Under the pieces are notes generated by a model. It saw only the letters and a list, made by a program, of their open reading frames with translations. It made no database searches and was not told where the DNA came from. From the NCBI GenBank assembly GCA_036250195.1, contig JAVHZZ010000009.1, positions 39,399,824-39,463,823 on the forward strand: a stretch of DNA of 64,000 bases. The letters are read 5' to 3'. Every line of letters begins with the position of its first letter. Within the stretch, counting starts at the first letter, position 1. The stretch is from Mixophyes australis. Taxonomy: Eukaryota > Chordata > Amphibia > Anura > Limnodynastidae. Shown here piece by piece: positions 54,475 through 64,000 of this stretch. Position numbers and translations under genes: made by a program.

Positions 54475-55215
54475 TCTTTCTTAAGACATTATACAATAGA
54501 CAGTAGACAGTAGACAGTAGACAGACCTATCCTCCCAACTCAGGCGCCCCTTAATAGCGGTACCTACAAGGAAATGCGGAGGACCCTTTCCAGAATCAGT
54601 GAGCAACCTTTCTGCACTTTTACCGTGTTACTTCTTTCAACCTCTAAGAGAGCTGAGGACCCTTGTAGACTGACAGCTGGCCCTGTGGTCGCACGTTACA
54701 CAAAACAAGGTCAAGCCTCAGTTGCATGTGCAAGGTACAGTCTTTGATCAGATCAGTCTTTTCAAGGTTATGTTGTCCCCTTATACATCTCTTATCAGTA
54801 CAATATCACTCAATCTTTACAGGAGCGAAGGATTCTTATAATGACCTCTCAAACCGAAGGACAATCATCTACAGAAAACAAGGCGCGCTCTCAGCAACAA
54901 GTATAGAGGAATGCCTTTGATTATCGAGGTCAATTAATAAGTAATGTATTTGCATCCTCTTATATACATCCTGTATCGACACAAACACATACATTCACTT
55001 TTCTATTTTTCACAAAAAAAACAAATATATCAGGAAAACAGGTTTTCAGTAATTGTTCAAATACCCGTTATACCATCCCCTACTGAACCCCACCTTATAT
55101 CTTACAGGAAGAGCAGATAGAGTAGAGAGGTGCAAATGCACAAAACTTCAACTACTCACCGCACGGATTTGTCTGCTGTTCCTTAAGATTAATGAGGTTT
55201 CTGGTCAGTCCTGGG
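54475..55215 (-). other. Proviral leader region
   Basis: Non-coding stretch between the 5' LTR/PBS and the upstream ORFs. A (cagtagacagtagacagtag) short tandem run lies at about 54497-54524. A packaging signal would be expected here, but none can be shown. Confidence 0.4.
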
Positions 55216-55228
55216 CTGGTATGTTGAG

Positions 55229-55250
55229 TATCCCAGACGAAGTCCCCAGA
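55229..55250 (-). promoter_or_regulatory. Candidate primer binding site of the provirus
   Basis: Immediately inside the 5' LTR on the minus strand, TGGGGACTTCGTCTGGGAT resembles the tRNA-Pro type primer binding site of gammaretroviruses with 2-3 differences. Confidence 0.55.
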
Positions 55251-55253
55251 AAA

Positions 55254-55711
55254 TGTTGGGGTACCAAGGCATGGTGCCCTCATTATCGATCTCTGATAAC
55301 CTGATTTCCTATGTGGTATTTTGCTGTCGACAGCAGAGTGAAGAAGTGAAACACAAACATGGTGTTGCAGTTTCAAAATCAGCTCTAAGGGTCTATGCAG
55401 ACTGGCCCTTTATTTATACCTAGTATCCAGCATTAACTGGTTAACAACAAGGACATATAAGGAAATCTCTTTAGCTCAGCAAATATTTCTTTGCAACAAT
55501 AACACATATATGGCAACATCCGTTGTTCAGCATTACGTGCTTTTCCTGCCGGCCGTTTCCTTCAGTCTGGCATCCTGCTATTGTCTGTTCTATAGGAAAT
55601 ACTTGTTTTTCTTCAAGGCGTTGTCCTGCATCTGTAGTATGTAGTATTTTAAGGCATTTCACACATATATTTGAACATCTTAATAACTATTAATTATTTT
55701 ATACCCTCACA
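55254..55711 (-). mobile_element. 5' LTR of the minus-strand endogenous retrovirus
   Basis: 458 bp, partner of 40628-41087 and close to 98% identical by eye. Outer TSD gcac at 55712-55715. It drives transcription toward lower coordinates. Confidence 0.88.
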
Positions 55712-55715
55712 GCAC

Positions 55716-56183
55716 AAACAAGCAATAGTTCATAGTTTATTTTAGCGTCTTTTGTTTTAACTGAGCACAGAACTCAAATTTCGAATACAAACTTGAAATT
55801 CGATCCACAAATTGTCCATCACTTTTAAACCCAAATTGAACCAGCTCAAAAATCACAATTAGTCAAAAATAATGAAGAGGTCTTCAAACTGGCTAAATTT
55901 AAAACTGGCTAAATTTGATTGCATTTCAAAAGCTTTGAATAAATCTATTTTCTCTCATCTCACCTTGAGTGTTAGTGATAGGTAGCATAATGTAAAGCAA
56001 GTTCTTCTAAATAAATAGTATAGTCAGCTGTTCAATGGCACATTTAAAAAAAAAAAAAAGTAAGTACCTCCAAATCAATAGCAAAGTTATTTGTTCAATG
56101 ACACATACTTAGAAATGGGTCACCACACAAAGTCTGCCCTCACTTTAATAAAAATGGATGAGTGACATCATATTGCTCATTTA
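55716..56183. other. Unassigned AT-rich interval
   Basis: Nothing recognised; contains an A-run near 56045-56060. Confidence 0.4.
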
Positions 56184-56189
56184 TTAGTA

Positions 56190-56364
56190 CATTTATTAAG
56201 CTGCAGGTCTGAAAATTGGAGATGTTGCCTATGGCAACCAATCAGATTCTAGCTATCATTTTGTAGAATGTACTAAATAAATGGTAGCTATCTGATTGGT
56301 TGCTATAAGCAACATCTCTGTTTTTCAAACCCGCCAGAAACTCACAGGTTGATAAATTTACCCC
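56190..56364. mobile_element. Palindromic MITE, 'gcaaccaatcagattctagc' family
   Basis: Inverted arms include GGAGATGTTGCCTATGGCAAC, CCAATCAGATTCTAGCTATC and their complements, meeting near 56275. The outer right end is GATAAATTTACCCC. The direct repeat ttagta (56184-56189 and 56365-56370) may be a TSD. This is a common frog palindromic MITE as I know it. Confidence 0.8.
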
Positions 56365-56370
56365 TTAGTA

Positions 56371-57870
56371 TTTATTATGTCTACCAGTGCCCCCAGCTCT
56401 GAGCACCAGCCGTCACAAGAATTTAAATGAAGCACACACTTTTTCATTGGCTGACAATGGGGAAGATGAGGTGATTCATTTTGTAAATTAACTTAAATGC
56501 ACTTGTGCTCTACAGAAGCAGAGATGTAGGGTCATAGCCTTTTTGTGACTCAATAGCATATTTGAGTGCATCCTGAGCAAATGTACCAGGTAGCTACTTG
56601 TGCCTAGGTGACTTTTGAGCTCTTCTGTGACACTGGATATTACAGATGAGGCAAGTGACAATCACAGTGTTATGTTCTGTTATTTGGTATTTCAAAGCAC
56701 TCCCATGCAATGCACACAACATGCTGCACACTCATTCTTAGAAACAAGATCAACAAGGGCAGCTGGAGAAACTACATATACACATCTATGTTGAGAAGTT
56801 AGACAGGGGGAATAAGTGCTGCAACCAGTTCTGCAACATCTTTAATGGTTATGGCTCCTTCACTAACCAGTGTGTCAATAGGCACAGAAGCAACATCACC
56901 AGGACAGCCTCATCCCTGAGAGTCAAAACTTCTTGGTCTTAAATGCCTCCATTCAATGCACACATCATCACTCTCTGTCTCAAAAACAAGGACTAATATA
57001 TTAAGTGCATGACAGCATGAGGCAGCATTGACAGTGGCACTGTAAATTAGCCTATTAAGCTAAAAATATGCTTTGCCAGTTCATCATCCTGTGGCGCTCT
57101 TGTTTTCTCCATAACAGATCTGCCTCCAGATGCAGTAACTATTTTGAGGTAGGTTGAAGGAAGGAAGACCTTCCCAAGCTGCACTGTACCTCAAGCTGTT
57201 GTCTAAATAAGCAAAGTTATCCTGCAACTTGCAACACGAAGGCTGTACTGGTCCACCGATTACCAGCTAAAACAGCTAGTGGGACTGCCTTGAAAATATT
57301 TCTTCTGCATATCTGCCAAAGACACCTCTGCCAAAATTCCCACTCAATTTTAAACTCCCTACTAGGATTGCCCATTTTAAAATTTGGGGGATAAGTTTTT
57401 ATTTTAAAACATTTTTTGTGGTTGGTTTTCTCTCCTATTTTTCTCTTCCTGCTCTCATTCTCACTCCTTCTCAATCATTTTTACTCTATTTTCATGATTT
57501 ATCTCTTAGTTATTTTCTCTCTCTTTATTTTTACTCTCTTTTTTCACTTATTTCCTGTATCTCAGTGGTCGAAGTGAGGGTGTATGTGGTGGCATGCCAT
57601 ACCGCCACTTCTTCTGCTTTCATTGTAAAACTGTCACATTCCGTTCACTTATATTCCTATTACATTTTCCATACTGCCACTTCTAAAATTCCACTTCGAC
57701 CACTGCTGTAACTCCTTTTTGCTTTGTTTTATCTCTCATTTTTTGTCTCATTTTCACAAATCTTTCATTATATATTTTATTTTCTCTATATTTTTCTCTT
57801 AGTCTTTTTCACTTTTATTTCTCTCTCTTCGCACAGCATATATAAAAAAAATGTTGAGACATATATACAT
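56371..57870. other. Unassigned interval, with a CT-rich tract at 57417-57830
   Basis: No gene or repeat family recognised. The CT/TTT-rich tract produces phantom hydrophobic ORFs on the plus strand (57418-57711 and 57724-58101). A 'cataccgccacttct' phrase is repeated at about 57597 and 57670. Confidence 0.35.
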
Positions 57871-57876
57871 TGTGAC

Positions 57877-58128
57877 AGAGACACTGGGTTGAGACTGATT
57901 GGCAGGTATCCATGTGCCAGGCTGTCTATCTTGCAAGCTTTTAAACCCTGGGAGATTGCTTTGTATAGGAAAGAGATTCTAAAAGAGTTTGTTTTGCTTC
58001 AGGAAAAGCTGGTAAGGGTCCCTGGTATTATGTATGGAGAGACCAGGGTGAACTCCATACATAAAGCCCAGTCTGGGTCTTCTGGCCTTCCTGTCTCATA
58101 GCAGGCTAATCAGAAGTTGCACCTGGGG
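57877..58128 (+). mobile_element. LTR-like repeat fragment (family of 36880-37345)
   Basis: Starts TGTGACAGAGACACTGGG and ends near GCACCTGGGGAATTAGG. It shares a 'gctaatcagaagttgcacct' block with the repeat at 36880. It directly adjoins the TPR-like fragment. Confidence 0.4.
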
Positions 58129-58129
58129 A

Positions 58130-58930
58130 ATTAGGAGCTGGTAGGGTGTACTCATCAGTTCTTCTGCAGCCACACTTTTGTAGGTCATGACCTAGTTTAT
58201 CATTATGTTGGGCCACTGTCTTTGCAGTTACCAGAATTTTTTCATGCTCTGTATTCAAACTATCTTGTAGCTTGTTTATTTCTCTTCCCATGTGCTCTAT
58301 ACACTGTTGGTATCTTAAACATTCCTCTTGTGCAGCTTCAAATCTTGTTTCAGAAATTTCTTTTTCTTGTCTCACGCATCTTAGCAGCTCTATGACTTGC
58401 ACCTGAGACTTTCCTTCCTCACTGAAAGAGACATTGAGTGCTCCCTCTTGAACAGAGATTGCCATTTTGCGGAAGGCTTCATTGTCTCGTTGATGTGGTC
58501 TTCAGGACTCCTCAATAGCTAACCACTGAAATGCCTTGACCATATCTTCCAAGCTAGGGCACTGTAACAGTCTTTTTCCCAAACCCAAGATAAATGGGTA
58601 CCTGGCCCTTTAAATTCATCTGTCCACCTTGAGACTCTGATATACTTGTATGGAATCTTATTGGTTTTAAAGCTTTAATCTGCTGATTTTTCTTTGCCAA
58701 TGTAGCTTGAAAAGCAGCCAATGTTTCCTTTATATATATGAAGCGCTTTATTTTTAGAAAAATAATTTTACTTGACTTAGGATGCATGGTACTACAATAA
58801 CCAGTACATGTCTCAATAATTTTTTCTTTTAAACTCTTGTGACTCTTTGATTTTGCACAGGTCCAGGCCACAGCCAGCTTGTGTCTTGCAGATTCATACA
58901 CCTGTTTTTCAGCAGTTAACAAAACTCAGT
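58130..58930 (-). pseudogene. tpr: TPR-like (nuclear pore basket protein) fragment
   Basis: The minus-strand ORF 58465-58106 reads [20 protein letters not shown] followed by [37 protein letters not shown] and VTAKTVAQH. These match in order the central coiled coil of vertebrate TPR, the nuclear-basket scaffold, over about 90 residues (to about 58193). The match then ends and the frame runs into repeat sequence. An upstream minus-strand ORF (58922-58554, LTAEKQVYESARHKL, coiled-coil-like) may be a diverged preceding part but is not certain. Without the rest of the large protein it is best read as a pseudogene or retro-copied fragment; an isolated true exon pair is less likely. Confidence 0.62.
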
Positions 58931-59100
58931 CCATGAAAATACTTGATTTCTTTGCAGAGCAGAAAATCTTTTCCTTTAAACTGCTGCTGAATGGTTTTGC
59001 AAACACATTTGCTCACTTCTGTTATTCCAACACTGAATTATCCACTTTACATTGACAAATTTTAACTCCTCTTGAGTCTTCATATATGCAGCAAGTCTGT

Positions 59101-59755
59101 TAAAATGCACAGTGTGGAAGTTCTTAGTGTTTACCATAATACCATAAGAAATATCAATAAAGACACGGACACCAAATTAACGTTGGAATAAAAATAGTAT
59201 TTATTAAATAACTAATATTAAACCTAAAAGGTCTGAAAGGCGGACGAGAGCAGGGCAGTCAGCAAACACAAAACCAATAACGGTGGAAAGGTCAGACCAT
59301 AGTACCACCAACCCAGGATCATACCTTATCTATTGGCCGGTGCGAAATATCTGTCCAACGGCAAGACTACACCCCCCTTATAACCGCCAGTAAAATATTC
59401 AACATACTGGCTCAGAGTCCCACTCACTGGACCCAACACACGTGATGACAACACAATCCAAAAGGGGGAGTAGTGACCTATGACGAGATAACCCAAGCAC
59501 CATATGCAAACTTACCAACTGCACTGCTCTCCCACCAAAACGTAACAATACAGAAAAAACCTAATAACTGCCGGGTGGGCGGGAGGAATCCGGAAGCAGA
59601 AAGAGAGAACTGCTGAAGAACACACCCTATATAAAACTAAACCACCCCCCTCCTCTGTCTTATTGGTTAACAGATCAAGAAGACTATAGGCCAAACACCC
59701 ATCACTCACACACGTGATTTTACCAACGTTAAGTCTGATGGCCACACTTCCCTTA
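59101..59755 (-). repeat. Single (solo) Ngaro terminal A+B unit
   Basis: One copy of the ~650-bp unit of the array at 5601-10132, same orientation as the array. Left edge ctgt|taaaatgcac and right edge ttccct|taaacat share tta at the joints, as at the edges of the full Ngaro element. It has no TSD and no internal genes. Confidence 0.88.
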
Positions 59756-61580
59756 AACATTACTTCATAGCAGGTTCTGACACTCACATCCATGTTGTTT
59801 GAATTTCTTATTGCCAAGAATTGAGAAGTTTATATACCTAGCAGGTATAGGTTTATCTTGATTGACTGTTAATACCAATGTAAGATTTTTTGTTTGTACA
59901 CAATAGGAAATGGCTGGAGGCAAGATGAAATAGCTATGGGGCGGCATCCTCTCATGTTGTGTGGTGGTCACAAGGGTGCTCTCTGTATTGTGTTGGAGAC
60001 ACTGAAATGCTGAAAACTAATCAGATGGGACAGGCAGATGTTGTATTTCATCATAGCTCATAACAATTACATAAGAATTTTTCATATATAAGTTATTGGC
60101 TATATGTAACCACACCCACGTTAGACAGACCACATTCTCACGGTTTTCACATTTTTCTGTTGCTGGAGCAATAGTAGAAGAGTCTAGGTTCTTTCTTGTA
60201 TTTGCACCAAACTGTCTGAGTATCAGGAAAGGAAAGATGATTTTCCTGTTCATTGATTCTTACTCAATCCATGAGGAGAGAAGAGGTTTGCTGCATCTCT
60301 CTGTGATACGACACTGATGCAGAGTTTCCCTCGCCTATCCTGCAATGCAGGAGCTCTTGCTGACGGCAGCCATATTTGAGAGGCCCATTGTGAGACTGGC
60401 GGCGACCATTAATGGTAAGCCTATTTGTGAGACTTGCGGCGGTTATTTTGGAGACCTAACCTACCTTACTCAGAATGCACTGAGAATGAGATAGTGTGTT
60501 GTAAAAAAGGCACACAGAGCAGAAAGATGGTCGGGTGAGAGATGCCAGAGAAAGAGATAAGGAGACAGAGAGAGAAAAAAGCAGGAAACGTGTCAGAAAT
60601 CAGAAAGAGATATTGTTATAATAGCGCTGCAACAATTGCCTATTTATACTGAAAGAGAAAGGGACAATCTATTCTATTTCAATACTTTTCAAGACGACAA
60701 AGGCCTCCTCATCGTACACATTAAAGTTTAAAATAACCCTTGATATATTCCTTGATCTAATTTTGTGTGTAGCATTATAACAGAAATCCTTGAAGTTGAC
60801 TGCTATAAGAGATTTTTACAGTAATACAAAGGGTTAAAACCCAAGCCTTAGTTACTGTTTGATGTATGGTTTATTAATACATTTGCATTATCCAGAGGTA
60901 ACCATTGTTCTGAGCAAAATGAAATATTCCATTTCATGAAAATTCTATTGCATATTTAAATTGTCTTAAGAATATGTCATAGTTAAAGTACATTGTACTA
61001 CTGCTTATTGAGCCTTTATTGAATTTAACCCTGCCTAAAGATTTGGCTGCAGTTTCACCCACATGTGGTTTAAGGAAAGCGAGCGATTATTCAGCATCTA
61101 AACTTTGTGCATCTTGTTTACTATAACATTTGTCTGGAGGGGGAGAATCCTTGCCTCTCTGCTATGGTGTGGTTGAAGAGAAGAAGCGATAATGCTGCCG
61201 AAGTCAGAGTGCAAAAGCCTATTTCAGAAGCCACGCTATAACAAGGTACCATCTGACCTGTGTTTATCAATCATATACTAACACCTCACTTATAATGGGG
61301 TACCACATCTCCTCTCCACTCCTCTGGGGTATAGTGCTGCATGTTCCACAGCCACTTTGCCTGTATATTCCCAGCATATAATCTGATTTAAGGAGGTATA
61401 GGGCGGATACTGCTCTGGGCTTTTGTCTGCAGCTCCTCCTATTATGTCACCTGATGGAGGAGAAGTCAGCCACAGCTTGGTTTTCCAGAAGGTTACATTT
61501 CCAGGGAGCAGAGCAGTAAGTTATATGCCTCCCATGGGTCATATGTTTTACATGCCTATGCTGATGTGAGAGTCGGGACC
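59756..61580. other. Unassigned interval
   Basis: No gene recognised. Modules 'gtgagactggcggcgaccat' and 'gtgagacttgcggcggttat' (about 60390-60445) are a local duplication. Purine-rich stretch at 60500-60620. Possible old LTR-like or unique sequence. Confidence 0.35.
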
Positions 61581-63027
61581 AGCATTGCTAGGTTGTATTC
61601 CTAGCTGGGGGGGTGGGGGCGATGCCTTGGTGACTTCATCGGGCAACACACCAATCACACAATGCCCAGCCATAGCTCTGCCCCCTGTATCCGGGCAGGC
61701 TTTTCAAACAGCAGAAGGAGTGAGAACAAAGGAACAGTTTGTTGTGGGACACAGGCAGAGACAAAAGCAGCAGCAGCCGCTGCTGCAACACTCAGAGGAG
61801 ACTCCAGAGGATAAGTGTTTTCCTGCAGAGAACATGCAACAAAAGAGTGCCCTACTAGGAACAGCTACAAGGAAAGGAAGAAGACTGTACAGCTAGCATA
61901 CAGGGGAGAGCAGCCGCAAGAGGACTATCAGTGACCGGGAAGACACAGGAAAGTGCTTTTTGCCTGTGTGTGTGCCACAGTGTAGTCCCAGGCCTCCAGC
62001 CACAGCCCCCATGCCTAGCCTCCTAACTCTAAGGCCGGCCATCCTTAGTCTCATCTCCCTTAAGCTAAGTCCTAGTCCACTCCCAGCCCCAGGCAGCAGC
62101 TAGGCCCCTTCCAGTCCCAGGCAGCTGCTAGGCCTCTCCCAGGCCCAGGCAGCAGCGAGGCCTCTCCCAGGCCCAGGCAGCAGCGAGGCCTCTCCCAGCC
62201 CCAGACAACAGCTAGGCCTCTCCCAGCCCCAGGCAAGCCCTAGGCTTCACTAGGCTGCCGGACTGTATCACCTACCCCCTTGAACAACTAAGTAGGCCAC
62301 CCCTAGCCTAATGCCCGCAGTGAGTGTATCTTATTGCCGTATTGTGTTTATATGCCATATTGTATACTGTACTCCCTCCCTCTATCTCTGAATGTTCCTT
62401 TGTTGCATTAATGGTGTATGGTGCATCTCTGGTTTGCAAATCGAGCGCACAAGATAGTTGCCAGGGTTGGCTTGTGAGCGAGTTTAGAAGCATAGCAGCA
62501 GTTAAGATAGGGAGAGCCTAGGTAGGGAGACTGTGCTCTGTTTACAGGCATTGGTTGTCAGACAAGGGCATTGGAAGAACCCCTCGAGTGATAACCCCTT
62601 GGAGCATCAGGGACCAAAGGACCTGCCTTAGTGGGCCAGCTTCTGTGAGTATAGTCCGGCGAGGGCTGTTCCCCGTAGTGCACTCACCTTGCGGAATACC
62701 CTCTCCGTATTTCACTCCACCCCCTTTACAGCAAAACGAGTGCCCAGCATACGAGACAAGGGGCCCTCTCCCCTGTGACGTTCAGGTACTCAGACATTCC
62801 TCCCCCCCTTCCGCAGAGACGCTGTCAAGGAGAGGGAAGACACTCCAGAAGATGACCGGAGACCAATGTGGTGCGTAGGGTAAGTGTGAGTTCCTTCCCC
62901 GTCCCAGCCCCCATCCATAACCCCAATCCTTACATTTTGGGGTACTTTTATCTGGACATAATGACGTCCTGTGTTTGAACTAAAGAGTCTAATGATTGAG
63001 CGTTTTTTTAAATTTTGTAAGGGTTAA
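61581..63027. other. GC-richer interval, no confirmed gene
   Basis: A 103-codon plus-strand ORF (61585-61893, Gln-rich middle) has no recognised domain. Two further ORFs (62324-62518 and 62555-62875) are likewise unplaced. The region lies just upstream of the LTR candidate and contains a 27-bp tandem repeat. Confidence 0.35.
62060..62250. repeat. 27-bp tandem repeat, 'aggcagcagcgaggcctctc' type
   Basis: Units of CCCAGGCAGCAGCGAGGCC(TCTCCCAG) recur with a 27-bp period in the best two copies (62150 and 62177) and degenerate copies on both sides. Confidence 0.8.
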
Positions 63028-63125
63028 GTGCATAGCTTAGTCACCAAAATTATGGTGAATGCTCCTTCTGAGAGGATAAAATCGGAGGAGCTCAGCAGAT
63101 TGTGGTGTTCCTTGATGAATGTAGG

Positions 63126-64000
63126 TGTCACTCATTGGTCCGCTGGTCCCTCTGACTCAAGATCTAGGGCTCTCTCTGCTCTGCCGGCGCCTGTGCAGCG
63201 CTGCAGCCATCCACCAAGACTGGCAAAACCTCCGCTCTCTCCCTATTGGATGATCAATTACCTCTCACTATTTAAGACTCCCTCGGCCCTACTACCATTG
63301 CCTGTTCTTGGTCCTCATTCCTCTGAGGTATACAAGGAATCCTTTTCTCTTGGATCGTGTTACCTTCCTGCCGTGGAACCCTCCTGTGCACTCTGGAAAT
63401 ACCTGTTAGCTGCAGACCTCTCCAAACTACCTTGTATCGCTTCTGCAATCTGGACAAGCCTCTACTCCACGCCAGTGGAAAATACCTGTCAGCCGCAGAC
63501 CTCTCCACGCTACCTTGTATCGCACCTGCAATCTGGACAAGCCTCTACTCCACGCCAGTGGAAAATACCTGTCAGCCGCAGACCTCTCCACGCTACCTTG
63601 TATCGCACCTGCAATCTGGACAAGCCTCTACTCCACGCCAGTGGTAAATACCTGTCAGCCGCAGACCTCTCCAAGCTACCTTGTATCGCACCTGCAATCT
63701 GGACAAGTCTCTACTCCACGCCAGTGGTAAATACCTGTCAGCAGCAGATCTCTCCACGCTACCTAGTATCGTACCTGCATCTTGGACAACTCTTTTCTCC
63801 ATGCCAGTGGTATATACCTGTCAACCGCAGACCTCTCCACGCTACCTTGTATCGCACTGGAATTCTGAACAAGCCTCTACTCCTCGCTAGTGGTGTAATC
63901 CGTCTACCGCAGTCTATTCTTCTAGTGTCCCATTTTGTGCCACCTTGACATTGCGTTCATCATTGCTGTCTCTGTACAGCCGTTCCCCTCCAGAGACTTT
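63126..64000 (+). mobile_element. Probable Gypsy-type LTR, cut by the window end
   Basis: A TGTCACTCATTGGTCC start at 63126 and a TATTTAAGACTCCC promoter-like block (about 63271-63284) parallel solo LTRs A-C. A pyrimidine-rich body with tandem repeats follows. The 3' end and TSD are off-window. Confidence 0.5.
63390..63900. repeat. 83-bp tandem repeat, six copies
   Basis: The phrase acctgtcagc(c) starts at 63401, 63484, 63567, 63650, 63733 and 63816, every 83 bp exactly. Because 83 is not a multiple of three and the unit lacks stops in the three forward frames, long ORFs run through it, including one of 306 codons (63028-63948). Confidence 0.93.

Noticed and set aside
57418..58101. Hydrophobic plus-strand ORFs as membrane proteins
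   Set aside because: CT/T-rich low-complexity DNA naturally translates into Phe/Leu/Ser-rich sequence.
63028..63948. 306-codon ORF as a host protein gene
   Set aside because: Most of it is the 83-bp tandem repeat, open in all forward frames, within a probable LTR.

Overview
The window is repeat-dense vertebrate DNA, most likely from an anuran amphibian. The evidence is the mixture: L1/Tx1-type LINEs, Ac-like hAT transposons with a BED finger, a Ngaro/DIRS-type tyrosine-recombinase retroelement, Gypsy-type solo LTRs, a simple endogenous retrovirus, frog-type palindromic MITEs and an L2/CR1-like LINE tail. I see no intact host protein-coding gene, no tRNA or rRNA and no CRISPR array. Nearly all coding sequence is broken transposon sequence. 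The one host-gene match is a short minus-strand fragment resembling the coiled coil of the nuclear pore protein TPR (about 58193-58465).

Layout. (1) 1-10296: a plus-strand L1/Tx1 LINE whose 5' end lies off the window. A minus-strand solo LTR (2177-3713, TSD tatag) splits its reverse transcriptase, and a seven-copy, 649-bp tandem array (5601-10132) splits its 3' UTR. (2) 11610-18010: a second, full-length but dead L1 with a 15-bp target-site duplication (TSD). (3) 18457-19247: a solo Gypsy-type LTR, TSD gcaag. (4) 20070-35000: a nest of hAT copies. Copy 1 (CDS 21611-24243, terminus 25331) carries a MITE and 100-bp tandem repeats. Copy 2 (27988-33635, 8-bp TSD gtgcattc) sits inside the older, internally inverted copy 3. 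A minus-strand 5' end of another hAT ends at 34999. (5) 37785-38600: an L2/CR1-like LINE tail. (6) 39107-40407: a third solo LTR. (7) 40628-55711: a minus-strand provirus with paired ~460-bp LTRs and TSD gcac, split by a plus-strand Ngaro-like element (46490-53321). (8) 56190-64000: a MITE, the TPR-like fragment, a single Ngaro terminal unit (59101-59755) and a probable LTR with 83-bp tandem repeats running off the end.

The parts connect. The 649-bp array (5601-10132), the single unit at 59101-59755 and the ends of the Ngaro-like element are the same sequence family. The Ngaro-like element has split direct repeats (A1 ... B1-A2-B2), and one array unit equals one A+B unit. The array is therefore best read as a satellite built from the terminal repeats of a tyrosine-recombinase retrotransposon. 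This is the most unusual structure in the window. All functional statements come from motifs read by eye; no alignment or database search was run.
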